A stretch of 64,000 bases of DNA from Phycisphaerae bacterium (GCA_016793805.1 JAEUIZ010000039.1:62001-126000), one strand, 5' to 3'. Shown: positions 37,037 through 46,270, counted from the stretch's first letter. Made by a program: numbers and translations. The notes: generated from the letters alone by a model not told the origin.

Positions 37037-38208
37037 ACGCCCGCCAAGGCGTCGCGGAGGAGCGTGGCGCGGGCGGCGCGGCGGCGATCCTGGTCCATCT
37101 CGACGCCGAGGACTCGCTGGAGGTGGGCGGGCTGGACGTGGAGCATCAGGCGGTTGACGGTCGCGAGGTCGAGCGAACCGGATCCGTCGGGATGCGCGGA
37201 TTCGGCGTCGCCCGGCTGACGTGTCGCCCGGTCTCTTGCGTCTGGGGCGGCACCGAAGAGCCCGCAGACGACGCCGAGGCGCAACAGGCTGAGTTGTCGC
37301 ATCGCCTCTTCCGTGGTCATGAGCCGCGCCCGCGAGAGGACGCCCAGCGCGCGAAAGACCTGGTCCTCGAGGTCGGCCCGGCGGCGGTTCAGGAGCGATC
37401 GGCGGGCGGCTCGCTCATAGTCGAGCACGCGGGGGATGATCTCGCCGGTGAGTTCGCGGAGGAGCACGGCCTCGGACTTGCCGAAGGTGGTCTGGTTGGA
37501 GAGTTGATAGAAGTCGCCAGCGGCCTCGGAGCCCTCGCCGTAGAACCCGCGGAGGGCGAGGTTCATGTCGCCCGCGGCGTGCTTGACCCTCTCGATGTTG
37601 CCGGTGAGGCGGAGGGAGGGCAAGTGGAGCATGACGCTGAGGCGGAGCCCGGTGCCGACGTTGGTGGGGCAGGCGGTGAGGTAGCCGAAGCGAGTCCCGA
37701 AGGCGTAGGTGAGGCCGGCCTCGAGGCGGTCGTCGGCGTCGTCGGCCTGGGCCATGGCGCCGGCGAGGTCGAGCCCGCTCCGCAGGGCCTGGATGCGCAG
37801 GTGGTCCTCCTCGTGGACCATGATGGAGAGTCGCTCGTCGGGCGAGGTGAAGGCGACGGCGCGGGGCTCCTCGGCGGCCGGGCGAGTGGGCGTCTGGCCT
37901 GTGCCGGCGTGGCCTGTGGCGGGCTTGCGACCCCGCGCGTGCTGGAGGCTGATGAGGTGCCGCTCGACGAGCAGGGTGCGTTCGCTCAGGGGCGCGCGGT
38001 GGAGGTCGATCCAGGTCATGTGGAGCCCGAGGCTCTCGACGCGGGCGCGCACGGTGTTGAGGGTGTTGAGTCGCTGCGCGGGCGACATCCGATTGACGAA
38101 GGGCACGTTCGCCAGGTTGCGCGCGAGGCGCACCCGCGAGGAGACAACGACATCGGTGGCGTCGCCCTCCCCGCGGAGCCACTCGCTGTCGGTTCGGATC
38201 GGGGGCAC
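37033..38208 (-). CDS. mcsB: Protein arginine kinase McsB
   Basis: 391 residues from a GTG start. Phosphagen-kinase fold: VVVSSRVRLARNLANVPF (nucleotide-binding arginines), HEEDHLRIQ, and CPTNVGTGLRLSVMLHLP with the conserved Cys/Thr-Asn loop. A 30-residue Pro/Thr-rich insert (about 92-115) and an Asp/Arg/Pro-rich one near 335 are unusual. McsB phosphorylates arginine in proteins and marks them for ClpCP in Gram-positives, with McsA as activator. Here mcsA precedes it by nine bases, so the pair is intact; CtsR and ClpC are not in the window. Confidence 0.93.
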   Translation of the reverse strand: MPPIRTDSEWLRGEGDATDVVVSSRVRLARNLANVPFVNRMSPAQRLNTLNTVRARVESLGLHMTWIDLHRAPLSERTLLVERHLISLQHARGRKPATGHAGTGQTPTRPAAEEPRAVAFTSPDERLSIMVHEEDHLRIQALRSGLDLAGAMAQADDADDRLEAGLTYAFGTRFGYLTACPTNVGTGLRLSVMLHLPSLRLTGNIERVKHAAGDMNLALRGFYGEGSEAAGDFYQLSNQTTFGKSEAVLLRELTGEIIPRVLDYERAARRSLLNRRRADLEDQVFRALGVLSRARLMTTEEAMRQLSLLRLGVVCGLFGAAPDARDRATRQPGDAESAHPDGSGSLDLATVNRLMLHVQPAHLQRVLGVEMDQDRRRAARATLLRDALAGV

Positions 38209-38217
38209 GGAGGGCTC

Positions 38218-38793
38218 CTAGTTCGTCGGGCCTGTCGGCGGAGCGGGCGGTGCCGAGGTGGGTGGGGGGCAGGCCGGGTCGCCGAGGCGTCGCAACTCAT
38301 CACGGAGCGCTGCGGCGCGCTCGTAGTGCTCCCCGGCGACGGCTTGTTCGAGTTGCTTGGAGAGGGCCGCGATTCGCGCGGCGCGGTCGTCGCGTTCCTG
38401 GGCGACAGCGGATGCCGGGTCGCTCGCGTGCCCCGCGCGCTTGGGGGTCTTGCCGACATGGTGGGTCCCGCCCTCGTGGGAGCGTTCGAGCAGTGGCCCG
38501 AGTTGGGCCTCGAAGGCCTGGTAGCAATCGGGGCATCCGAGGAGCCCGGTTTCGCGGAACTCGGCGAAGGCGAGGCCGCACCTGGGACAGGCCGGGCCTG
38601 CGGCGGTCTGGACGGGGGGCTTGGCCGCCTGATGGAGGAACTTCTCGATGAGTTCGGGGACGGAGGCGGGCGGCTGAGCGGCGACGCCCTCTCGGCGTGC
38701 GCAGGACTCGCAGAGGTGCCGCTCCAATCGCTTGCCCCCCGTCACGCGGAGTTCGTGGACGGTCGCTTCCTGATCGCACTGATCGCACTTCAT
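38218..38793 (-). CDS. mcsA: McsB activator McsA (UvrB/UvrC-motif zinc protein)
   Basis: 191 residues. Two CxxC pairs at the N-terminus (MKCDQCDQE ... CESCARREG) and two in the middle (CPRCGLAF ... CPDCYQAF) make two zinc ribbons, as in McsA. The C-terminal half has a UVR motif (RIAALSKQLEQAVAGEHYER AAALRDEL region, about 140-170). It ends in a Pro-rich tail. It is first in the mcsA-mcsB-comF operon. The ATG at 38793 directly precedes the first zinc pair. Confidence 0.92.
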   Translation of the reverse strand: MKCDQCDQEATVHELRVTGGKRLERHLCESCARREGVAAQPPASVPELIEKFLHQAAKPPVQTAAGPACPRCGLAFAEFRETGLLGCPDCYQAFEAQLGPLLERSHEGGTHHVGKTPKRAGHASDPASAVAQERDDRAARIAALSKQLEQAVAGEHYERAAALRDELRRLGDPACPPPTSAPPAPPTGPTN

Positions 38794-38918
38794 CCGAGGA
38801 TGAGTCTATCGCGGGAGGGCAGGAGAGGCGATTGATGCGGGACGGAGGCTCGCCGGCGCATGCGGCGAGGAGCGGGTGATGGACGGCTGGGCCGGGAACC
38901 CGGCGGAGGAAGCCGTCG

Positions 38919-39194
38919 CTAGTGGGCCTGGGCCTTCTGCTGGCGGGTGTACCCGTACTTGCGCTTGAGGGGCTTGATGACCAAGCCTTGGCGGATGGCG
39001 CGGGTGGAGGCCTTGATGCGGGTGGGCACGCCGTCGATGAGCGCGGTGACGTTCTGGAGATTGGGGCGGAAGGTCCGCGGGCTGATGCCGGTGGGCTTGA
39101 GACCGAAGCCGCCCTTGGTGATGGCTTGGCCGCGCCAGGCGCGTTTCTTTCCGAAGGCGGTTTTCTTACCGGTGAAATGGCACTCGTACGGCAT
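38919..39194 (-). CDS. rpmB: 50S ribosomal protein L28
   Basis: 91 residues, very basic. It has the L28 N-terminus CHFTGKKTAFGKKRAWRGQ and the core ISPRTFRPNLQNV, TRIKASTRAIRQG. Part of the large ribosomal subunit. The N-terminal Cys pairs that bind zinc in some L28 are not present (only one Cys). It is a single gene, divergent from the Nudix gene with 77 bp between. Confidence 0.95.
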   Translation of the reverse strand: MPYECHFTGKKTAFGKKRAWRGQAITKGGFGLKPTGISPRTFRPNLQNVTALIDGVPTRIKASTRAIRQGLVIKPLKRKYGYTRQQKAQAH

Positions 39195-39271
39195 GGGGCA
39201 CCTCGAAGGGGCGAAGTCTAGGCCGGTTCTGAGCCGCCGCCCAGTGGACCGGGGTTGGCTACATTGGGGCG

Positions 39272-39817
39272 ATGACTCTGCCGTACAAACTCGCGTGCCT
39301 GTGCGACCTCCGCGACGACCGGGGTCGGGTCCTGCTGTTGCGGCGGCTGAAGGAGCCGAACCGGGGGCTGTGCTCTCCGATCGGGGGGAAACTGGACATG
39401 GCGACGGGGGAGTCGCCCGCGCAGTGCGCGCGGCGGGAGATCGAGGAAGAGGCGGGGCTGGACATCCCGATCGAGCGGCTGCACCTGACGGGGCTCATCA
39501 GCGAGGCGTCGTATGAGGGGAAGGGGCACTGGCTGCTGTTTCTCTATCGGGTGCTGGGGCCGGTGTGGGTGGAGCCGCGGGACATGCGCGAGGGTCGGCT
39601 GGATTGGTTCGACCCGGGGGAGATCGACGGGCTGCCGTTGCCGGATACGGATCGGCACGTGCTGTGGCCGTTGATCCGCGCGCACGAGCCGACCTCGGCG
39701 GGGGGCAGGCCGGGGTTTTTCGCGGTGCACATCGACTGCACGCGGATGGGATCCGACTCGGCAGGGAATGGCCCGGAGGCGATGACGTGGCGCGTGGAGC
39801 AATCGGAGCGGCCTTAG
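39272..39817 (+). CDS. Nudix hydrolase
   Basis: 181 residues. It cleaves nucleoside diphosphates linked to other groups. The Nudix box is at about 38-64: GGKLDMATGESPAQ then CARREIEEEAGLDI, with the REIEEEAG metal-binding core intact; the loop between the first Gly and Glu is two residues longer than usual. Preceding strands (YKLACLCDLRDDRGRVLLL) are typical of MutT/ADP-ribose pyrophosphatase-like members. Substrate cannot be told. About 45 C-terminal residues (from HEPTSAGGRPGFF) go beyond the fold. Confidence 0.93.
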   Translation: MTLPYKLACLCDLRDDRGRVLLLRRLKEPNRGLCSPIGGKLDMATGESPAQCARREIEEEAGLDIPIERLHLTGLISEASYEGKGHWLLFLYRVLGPVWVEPRDMREGRLDWFDPGEIDGLPLPDTDRHVLWPLIRAHEPTSAGGRPGFFAVHIDCTRMGSDSAGNGPEAMTWRVEQSERP

Positions 39818-39874
39818 GTGAAGCGGCTCGCTGTCGGCTCCAGGCCGTCCCCGAGTTGAGCCTGCGTGCCCGGT

Positions 39875-40666
39875 TCAGGGCAGGGCGCAGGGGTCCACGC
39901 AGCCGGCGGCGAAGGCGTTGCTGAAGCAGACGAAATCGTTGATGTTGAGGGCGGGCGGGATGGTGCTGCCGTCGCAGTTGGCGCGGGAGTCGCCGGCGGC
40001 GAACTGGTTGAGGAAGCAGGTGAAGTCGTTGACGTTCAGGCACGGGGCGGAGGAGGACCCGTCGCAGTTGGCGTAGCAGGTCGCAGGGGCGCCGACGGTG
40101 TAGGTGAGGGCGCCGACGAGGGCGCGCGAGGAGAAGAAGGAGCCGGTGGTGGTGAAGGGGGCGCTGCGAACATCGCCCGTGGTGAGCCTCAGATTGGCGT
40201 CCTGATAGATGGAGAGGGGTGGCGTGCCGGTGCCGAAGTAGCGCGGTCCGACGGTGGAGAAGCGTACGGCGACACCGACGATGCCACCGGGGTTGACGGT
40301 GATGTCGGGGATGTCGATGTCGAGGGAGACGCCGCTGGCGGTGGCGCCCTGAGTGGCGGGCGCGGTACCGAGGGAGGCCCAGCCGGCGGGCGAACTCCCC
40401 GGGCCGGAGCCGACCGGGCCGCCCAATGCGGTGCCCGTGCGGACGAGCACCTCGACCGAGAAGGCGGCACCGGCCGTGCCGGAATTGGCGGTGGAGAGGT
40501 GGGTGATGGTGACGGGCGAAGCGAGGGCTTCGAGGTCAAAGAAGATGGCCCAGTTGGCGCTGCCGCCGTTGTTGGCCGGGCCGGGGTTGGCGGGCAGGAC
40601 ATCCGCGCGGGCGGTGCCGGCCAGAGCGAGGATCGTGACCAGTTGAACGACAGAACGACGGACCAT
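39875..40666 (-). CDS. Secreted protein with GC-type dockerin
   Basis: 263 residues. Signal peptide (VTILALAGTARA) then a 170-residue beta-rich body with no Cys (FFDLEALASPVTITHL, IPDITVNPGGIVGVAVRFS), resembling a single jelly-roll or beta-sandwich domain. The last 65 residues are the dockerin module: CYANCDGSSSAPCLNVNDF, FAAGDSRANCDGST, LNINDFVCF, FAAGC. The start has an AGGAGG five bases before it. It is the second of four proteins with this module in the window. Function unknown. Confidence 0.85.
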   Translation of the reverse strand: MVRRSVVQLVTILALAGTARADVLPANPGPANNGGSANWAIFFDLEALASPVTITHLSTANSGTAGAAFSVEVLVRTGTALGGPVGSGPGSSPAGWASLGTAPATQGATASGVSLDIDIPDITVNPGGIVGVAVRFSTVGPRYFGTGTPPLSIYQDANLRLTTGDVRSAPFTTTGSFFSSRALVGALTYTVGAPATCYANCDGSSSAPCLNVNDFTCFLNQFAAGDSRANCDGSTIPPALNINDFVCFSNAFAAGCVDPCALP

Positions 40667-40896
40667 GGGTGCCTCCTATGAGTCTCGACTGGTGACGGGT
40701 CGAACGACGACAGAACTGTCGCGGGGGCAATATACAGGCCGAGCCGAGCCTGTCAAGACTCGTCGGAACGGCGGGAGACGGCAGGAATGGTCAGGATTGG
40801 GGCGAGTGATATCGGCACCGGATGAGCCGGTGGGCAATCGGGGCCGGCGCTACGATTCGAGTCTGACACGAGTGATGCTCCTGGAGACTCGCGCCG

Positions 40897-43662
40897 ATGC
40901 CCGACGAGACGCCCGCCAGCCTGCCGACGGGAAGCCCACCCCCTCCTCCGCACGGGGAGACGATCCTCGAGTTGCAGATCGAGAGGGAGTTGAAGGACTC
41001 GTACCTGACGTACGCGATGAGCACGATCATGGACCGGGCGCTGCCCGATGTCCGCGACGGGCTCAAGCCCTCGCAGCGGCGGATCCTGGTGGCGATGAAC
41101 GACCTGGGGCTTCGTCCGGGCAAGAAGCACCTCAAGTGCGCGAAGATCTGCGGGAACACCTCGGGCGATTATCACCCCCACGGGGAGTCGGTGATCTATC
41201 CGACGCTGGTGGGGATGGCGCAGGGCTGGAAGATGCGGGTGCCGCTCATCGACCCGCAGGGGAACTTCGGGTCGATCGAGGGGGATCCGCCGGCGGCGAT
41301 GCGGTACACCGAGTCTCGGATGACCCACGCGGCGGTGGACATGCTGGCGGACCTGAAACTCCAGACGGTGGACTTCCAGCCGAACTACGACGATCGGCTG
41401 CAAGAGCCGACGGTGCTGCCGGGGAAGTTCCCGAACCTGCTGATCAACGGGACGGTGGGGATCGCGGTGGGGATGGCGACGAGCCTGGCGCCTCACAACC
41501 CGGCGGAGATCCTGGACGCGATCGTTCGGCTGATCGACAAGCCGGAGATCACGCTGGGCGAACTGATGTCGGATGAGAAGGACGAGAAGGGGGAGGTGGT
41601 CCGGCGCGGGGTGAAGGGCCCGGACTTCCCGACGGGCGGGATCATCGTGGGGCGGGCGGGGATCGTCGAGGCCTACGCGACGGGGCGCGGCAAGGTCGTG
41701 ATCCGCGGGACGTGCCACCTCGAGCCGGTGGAGGGGCGCGGCGGGGATCGGCAGCAGATCGTGATCGACTCGATCCCGTACAACCTGTCGCAGGACACGC
41801 TGGTCAAGAAGATCGCGGAGGTGGTGAACGAGGAGAAGATCACGGAGGTGTCGGACGTGCGGAACGAGTCCGGGCGCGAGGCGCGGACGCGGATCGTGGT
41901 GGAGTTGAAGAAGGGGGCCGATCCGCGCGTGATCGAGAATCAGTTGTACCAGTTCACGCCGTTGCAGGACACGTTCTCGATCATGAACATCGCGCTGGTG
42001 AACCGCCAGCCGCGGACGCTGACGCTCAAGGAGATGCTGCAGAACTACGTCGAGCACCGGGAGGACGTGATCCGTCGGCGGACGACGTTCCTGCTCCGCG
42101 AGGCGAAGAAGAAGGCCCACGTGCTCGAGGGCATGATCTACGCGGTCTGCGACATCGACGAGGTGATCCGGATCATCCGCGCCAGCGCGACGCGCGAGGA
42201 GGCGATCGCGGGGCTGATGGCGCGGCGGTTCAGGATTCCCCCCGATCACAAGCACGCGGCGAAACTCCCGAAGCGCCTGATGGACATGGTGCGGGCCGCG
42301 GAGCCGCAAGGCGGGATCGCGCTGACGCGGGTGCAGGCCGAGACGATCGGGGGGATGCGGCTGATCCAACTGGTGGGTCTGGAGATCCAGCGGCTGACCG
42401 ACGACTACCGGGCGCTGAGCGAGGAGATCGAAGGGTACGAACTGATTCTGGCGGAGCATTGGCGCGTGCTGGAGATGATCAAGGAGGACTGCGAGGAGAT
42501 GAAGGAGCGCTACGGCACGGGCAAGGCCGGGCGGCGGCTCACGGAGATCCAGGACGGGCAGGGCGACATCGCGATCGAGGCGTTGATCCAGGTCGAGGAC
42601 ATGGCGGTGACGATCAGCCACCAGGGGTACGCGAAGCGGGTGCCGCTCTCGACGTATCGCAAGCAAGGCCGCGGGGGCAAGGGGATCATCGCGAGCGACG
42701 CGAAGGACGACGACTTCGTGGAGCACCTGTTCGTGGCGAGCACGCACGACGACCTGTTGTGCTTCACGGACACGGGCCGGGTGTTCAAGATCAAGGTGTA
42801 CGAGTTGCCGGAGATGAGCCGGACGGCCAAGGGCCGGGCGATGATCAATCTTGTGGAACTGAAGGAAGGCGAGCGGACGTGCGCGTACCTGAACGTGAAG
42901 GACTTCGAGCAGTCGAGCAAGGTGCTGACGTTCGTGAGCCGGCAGGGGATCATCAAGCGGACGCCGCTGAAGGGGTACCAGAACGTCAACCGGTCGGGGC
43001 TGATCGCGGTGGGGCTCAAGGAGGGGGACCACCTGCTCGACGTGGCGCTCACGGACGGGCACGACGACGTGCTGCTCGTGACGGCCAACGGGATGTCGAT
43101 CCGCTTCCACGAGGGCGATGCCCGCGAGATGGGTCGGCAGGCGGCGGGCGTGAAGGGGATCGAACTGGAAGCGGGCGACGAGGTGATCGGGCTGGTGCGC
43201 GTGCCGATGCTCCGCACGGGCGAGGACGATCCCGGTCGCACCGCCGAGCCCGACGTGTGCCTCCTGACGATCACGGAGCACGGGTATGGGAAGCGGACGC
43301 CGGTGGACGAGTACCGGGTGCACTCCGACGACGGCTCGGTTCGGTCGCAGTCGCGCGGGGGCAAGGGCCGGGTGGACATCAAGGTGGTCGAGAAGAACGG
43401 GCGGTCGGTGGCGGCGCTGGCGGTGCGCCCGGGCGATGATGTCGTGGTGATCACCAAGGGCGGTCAACTGGTTCGCACGTCGGCGGACTCGATCCGCGAG
43501 TCCGGGCGCGGCGCCCAGGGCGTGCGGGTGGTCTCGCTGAACGAGGGCGACTCGGTGATCGCGGCGGCGCCGGTGCCCAGGGACGATTCGGGTCTGCCGG
43601 GCGACGACGAGGCGGGAGAAAGGGCCACGGAGCCCGAACCGACTCCGCCCCCGGGCGTATGA
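40897..43662 (+). CDS. gyrA: DNA gyrase subunit A
   Basis: 921 residues. The breakage-reunion domain has the winged-helix motif HPHGESVIYPTLVGMAQGW and catalytic Tyr137 in PAAMRYTES, QGNFGSIEGD before it, and VGIAVGMATSLAPHN. The C-terminal beta-pinwheel contains the GyrA box (KQGRGGKG), which marks it as gyrase rather than topoisomerase IV; a second similar SQSRGGKG lies later. It wraps DNA and introduces negative supercoils with GyrB, which is not in the window. At the quinolone-determining positions Ser98 is kept (E. coli Ser83) but Asp87 is Pro102. An N-terminal Pro-rich 20-residue extension is present. Confidence 0.97.
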   Translation: MPDETPASLPTGSPPPPPHGETILELQIERELKDSYLTYAMSTIMDRALPDVRDGLKPSQRRILVAMNDLGLRPGKKHLKCAKICGNTSGDYHPHGESVIYPTLVGMAQGWKMRVPLIDPQGNFGSIEGDPPAAMRYTESRMTHAAVDMLADLKLQTVDFQPNYDDRLQEPTVLPGKFPNLLINGTVGIAVGMATSLAPHNPAEILDAIVRLIDKPEITLGELMSDEKDEKGEVVRRGVKGPDFPTGGIIVGRAGIVEAYATGRGKVVIRGTCHLEPVEGRGGDRQQIVIDSIPYNLSQDTLVKKIAEVVNEEKITEVSDVRNESGREARTRIVVELKKGADPRVIENQLYQFTPLQDTFSIMNIALVNRQPRTLTLKEMLQNYVEHREDVIRRRTTFLLREAKKKAHVLEGMIYAVCDIDEVIRIIRASATREEAIAGLMARRFRIPPDHKHAAKLPKRLMDMVRAAEPQGGIALTRVQAETIGGMRLIQLVGLEIQRLTDDYRALSEEIEGYELILAEHWRVLEMIKEDCEEMKERYGTGKAGRRLTEIQDGQGDIAIEALIQVEDMAVTISHQGYAKRVPLSTYRKQGRGGKGIIASDAKDDDFVEHLFVASTHDDLLCFTDTGRVFKIKVYELPEMSRTAKGRAMINLVELKEGERTCAYLNVKDFEQSSKVLTFVSRQGIIKRTPLKGYQNVNRSGLIAVGLKEGDHLLDVALTDGHDDVLLVTANGMSIRFHEGDAREMGRQAAGVKGIELEAGDEVIGLVRVPMLRTGEDDPGRTAEPDVCLLTITEHGYGKRTPVDEYRVHSDDGSVRSQSRGGKGRVDIKVVEKNGRSVAALAVRPGDDVVVITKGGQLVRTSADSIRESGRGAQGVRVVSLNEGDSVIAAAPVPRDDSGLPGDDEAGERATEPEPTPPPGV

Positions 43663-43697
43663 ACGCGAGCGAGGGTGGGGCGGAATAGGATGGAATC

Positions 43698-44054
43698 ATG
43701 GCTACCGACTGGTCCGACGACATCGCGATCGCCGAACTGACGGACGAGCCGGCGCTCTCGGACGAGTTGAACCTGCTCTTGGAGCGGGCCAAGGGCGAGG
43801 ACGGCCCCGTGCCGCACGTGGTCGTGAACCTCGGCGCGGTCACCTATGTGAACAGTTCGAACATCGCGCAGTTGCTGCGGCTCCGGCAGGTGCTGGGCAA
43901 GCAGGGCCGGCGGCTGCGGATCTGCTCGGCGAGCGACGAGGTCTGGTCCGTGTTCATCGTGGCCGGGCTCGACAAGATCTTCCACTTCGCGCCCGACCCG
44001 ATGACGGCCCTGGCCGGGCTGCAACTCGAGGACGCCGAGGGCGGGGCGGCGTAG
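43698..44054 (+). CDS. STAS-domain protein (anti-sigma antagonist-like)
   Basis: 118 residues, one STAS domain: VVVNLGAVTYVNSSNIAQLL, LRLRQVLGKQGRRLRICSA, VWSVFIVAGLDKIFHF. The Ser of VNSSNI lies where the phosphorylated Ser of SpoIIAA would be. It is 36 bp after gyrA and 40 bp before an ABC ATPase gene on the same strand, but shows no overlap, so a functional link is not clear. It may join other partner-switch systems, such as the one near 15 kb. Confidence 0.85.
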   Translation: MATDWSDDIAIAELTDEPALSDELNLLLERAKGEDGPVPHVVVNLGAVTYVNSSNIAQLLRLRQVLGKQGRRLRICSASDEVWSVFIVAGLDKIFHFAPDPMTALAGLQLEDAEGGAA

Positions 44055-44093
44055 GGTGCAACCCGGGCCGCTTGACCCAATACACTTCTCGGC

Positions 44094-44861
44094 GTGAACG
44101 CGACCACCGCCACAAGTCCGGGCCTGATGCCGACCTCGACCGACGCGGCGAGCGCGGCGGCGCCGCCCGTGGCCGAGTTCCGCGACCTCCGCAAGACCTA
44201 CTACAAGCCGGATGGCTCGGTGATGGTCGAGGCGCTGCGCGGGATCAACACGGTGATCCGCCGGGGCGACTACGTGGCGATCATGGGGGCGTCGGGCTCG
44301 GGCAAGTCCACGCTGATGAACGTGCTGGGGTGCCTCGATCGTCCCACGGGCGGACAGTTCCTGCTCGACGGGCGCGACGTCAACACGATGTCGGACGCGG
44401 CCCTCTCGGAGTTCCGCGGCCGCACGATCGGGTTCATCTTCCAGGCGTTCAACCTGATCCCGCAACTGACGGTGGAGGACAACGTCGAGGTCCCGTTGTT
44501 CTACCAGCGCGTGCCGAAACTCGAGCGTCGCCAGCGGGCGATCGAGTGCCTGCGATTGGTGGGGCTGGGGGAGCGGCTCGGGCACAGGCCGCGAGAACTC
44601 TCGGGCGGGCAGCAGCAGCGTGCGGCGATCGCGCGGGCGCTGGTGACTCGGCCGGTGGTGCTGCTGGCCGACGAGCCGACGGGCAACCTGGACACCGCGA
44701 CCGGCAAGGCGATCCTCGACACGTTCGACTCGCTCCACGCCAAGGGCATGACCGTCATCATGGTCACGCACGATCCGGCGGTGGCGGAGCGTTGCCGACG
44801 GATCATCCGCCTGCGGGACGGATTGATCGAGACGGACGTGGTGAAGTCGCCGGCCGCTTGA
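44094..44861 (+). CDS. ABC transporter ATPase (MacB/LolD-like)
   Basis: 255 residues from a GTG start (an in-frame ATG at 44127 is the alternative). Complete ATPase: Walker A GASGSGKST, Q-loop FIFQAFNLIPQLT, signature LSGGQQQR, Walker B VLLADEPTGNLD and H-loop MVTHD. The NLIPQLTVEDNVEVPL stretch is typical of the MacB/LolD/FtsE group, which moves lipoproteins or macrolides or acts in envelope remodelling. No permease or fusion protein is next to it, so its membrane partner must be elsewhere. Converges with the SWIM gene, three bases apart. Confidence 0.92.
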   Translation: MNATTATSPGLMPTSTDAASAAAPPVAEFRDLRKTYYKPDGSVMVEALRGINTVIRRGDYVAIMGASGSGKSTLMNVLGCLDRPTGGQFLLDGRDVNTMSDAALSEFRGRTIGFIFQAFNLIPQLTVEDNVEVPLFYQRVPKLERRQRAIECLRLVGLGERLGHRPRELSGGQQQRAAIARALVTRPVVLLADEPTGNLDTATGKAILDTFDSLHAKGMTVIMVTHDPAVAERCRRIIRLRDGLIETDVVKSPAA

Positions 44862-44864
44862 GGC

Positions 44865-45791
44865 TCACTCGTCGCGGACGGGTTCGCTCGGGGGCGTTTC
44901 TCCGGCCTCGGCACGGATCGTCGCATAGGACACGAGGTCGTAGCACGTCGCGAGCAGGCCCACGAGCGGGAACTTGCCCGGCCCGGCGTAGGGGCTCGAT
45001 CCCAGCCGCCGAAGCAAGGGGTGGCTGACCTCGGGCTTCGCGACCGGCAGGCTGAGCGTCTCGAGTTCCGGGCCGATGCGCCAGAAGTCGGCGACACACT
45101 CGTCGATCGGCGTGGGCTCGGCATCGGTGACGCCCGGGATCGCGGGTGAATAGACCATCGCGCCCCCGCCGCCGGAGCCCGCGAGACTGCGCTGCTGGCG
45201 GAGGCGTTCGAGGAGTTCCTCCCGAGGCAGGCCGCGGAGGGTGAAGATCAGGAACGGATCGGAAGCGAATCGCTCGGCCACGAGGTACGCGAGGCAGCAG
45301 GCGTGCTTGCACCAGGGCTGGGCCTCGCGGCAGGTGCAGCGGGTGCCGAGTTCGCCGGGCTCGGCGGGGAAGAGCCGAAGGCCCGCGGGCGCGAGCGCGT
45401 CCTCGACGGTGGGGGGGAGTTCGCCGGCGAGGAGTTTGGCGGCATGGACCGCCTGGGCCGCCATCGCGCCGATCGCCTTCTCGGCGAGGTCGGGGGCGAA
45501 GGCCGGGACGGTGATGGTGGTCTCGTAGGCGCCGATGACCCGGCCCTGGACGAAGCCCTTGATCTTGCCCGGGTCGATCGACATCTTGCGGGTCTGGCCG
45601 GCGACGGCGTAGTGCAGGCCCGCGGCCAGCGCCTCGCCCGGCGCGGCCCGCTCCACCAGCCGCATCCATCGCTGCGCGGGCCACGACTCCGGGAACGCGC
45701 CCGACGCGCTGGCGAGCCTGATCCCTCCCCGCACCTTCCGCGGGAGCACCGGCTTGGGGCGATACATCGGGTTGGGACGCGGATTCGTCAT
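44865..45791 (-). CDS. SWIM zinc-finger protein
   Basis: 308 residues. The SWIM motif CxCxnCxH appears as TRCTCREAQPWCKHACCLAYL (about 150-170). The N-terminal part (VRGGIRLASASGAFPESWPA, LHYAVAGQTRKMSIDPGKIK, GFVQGRVIGAYETTITVPAF) matches the segment found before SWIM domains that accompany SNF2 helicases. No SNF2 gene is adjacent here. The role is probably DNA or protein binding. Divergent from the SnoaL-like gene with 77 bp between them. The ATG at 45791 is chosen for its position before the conserved part. Confidence 0.85.
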   Translation of the reverse strand: MTNPRPNPMYRPKPVLPRKVRGGIRLASASGAFPESWPAQRWMRLVERAAPGEALAAGLHYAVAGQTRKMSIDPGKIKGFVQGRVIGAYETTITVPAFAPDLAEKAIGAMAAQAVHAAKLLAGELPPTVEDALAPAGLRLFPAEPGELGTRCTCREAQPWCKHACCLAYLVAERFASDPFLIFTLRGLPREELLERLRQQRSLAGSGGGGAMVYSPAIPGVTDAEPTPIDECVADFWRIGPELETLSLPVAKPEVSHPLLRRLGSSPYAGPGKFPLVGLLATCYDLVSYATIRAEAGETPPSEPVRDE

Positions 45792-45868
45792 GGGGCAGAA
45801 AGGGAAGCGTTGGCGGTCGGCGGCGCGGAATCCACCTCGGGTACACTCCCGACCCGGAGGTGGTGCGA

Positions 45869-46270
45869 ATGAGCGCGGCAAACGTGGCGTTGATCCGTTC
45901 GATGTACGAGGCGTTCGCCAAGGGCGACGCGGCGGGCGTGCTGGGACGCATGAGCCCCGGCATCGTCTGGAACGAGGCGGAAGGATTCCTCTACGCGGAC
46001 CGCAACCCGTATGTCGGCCCGGACGCGATCGGGCAGGGCATCTTCATGCGGATCGCGACGGAGTGGGACGGGTTCAGCGTTCGGCCGGAGGAGTTCCTCG
46101 ACGCCGGGGATACGGTCGTCGCGACGGGCCGGTACACGGGGACGTACAAGAAGACCGGGCGGACGCTCAGCGCGCAGTTCGCGCACGTCTGGCGGGTCGA
46201 GGGCGGGATGGCGACGCGGTTCCAGCAGTACACGGACACGCTCCAGAGCGCCCGCGTGGCCGGGGTTTGA
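45869..46270 (+). CDS. SnoaL/NTF2-like fold protein
   Basis: 133 residues, a single cone-shaped SnoaL-like domain. Typical features: VALIRSMYEAFAKGDAAGVLG, VWNEAEGFLYA, GTYKKTGRTLSAQFAHVWRVEGG, ending FQQYTDTLQSARV. Members include polyketide cyclases and small isomerases but most are uncharacterised. GGAGG at 45856-45860 sets the ATG at 45869. Divergent from the SWIM gene. Confidence 0.85.
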   Translation: MSAANVALIRSMYEAFAKGDAAGVLGRMSPGIVWNEAEGFLYADRNPYVGPDAIGQGIFMRIATEWDGFSVRPEEFLDAGDTVVATGRYTGTYKKTGRTLSAQFAHVWRVEGGMATRFQQYTDTLQSARVAGV

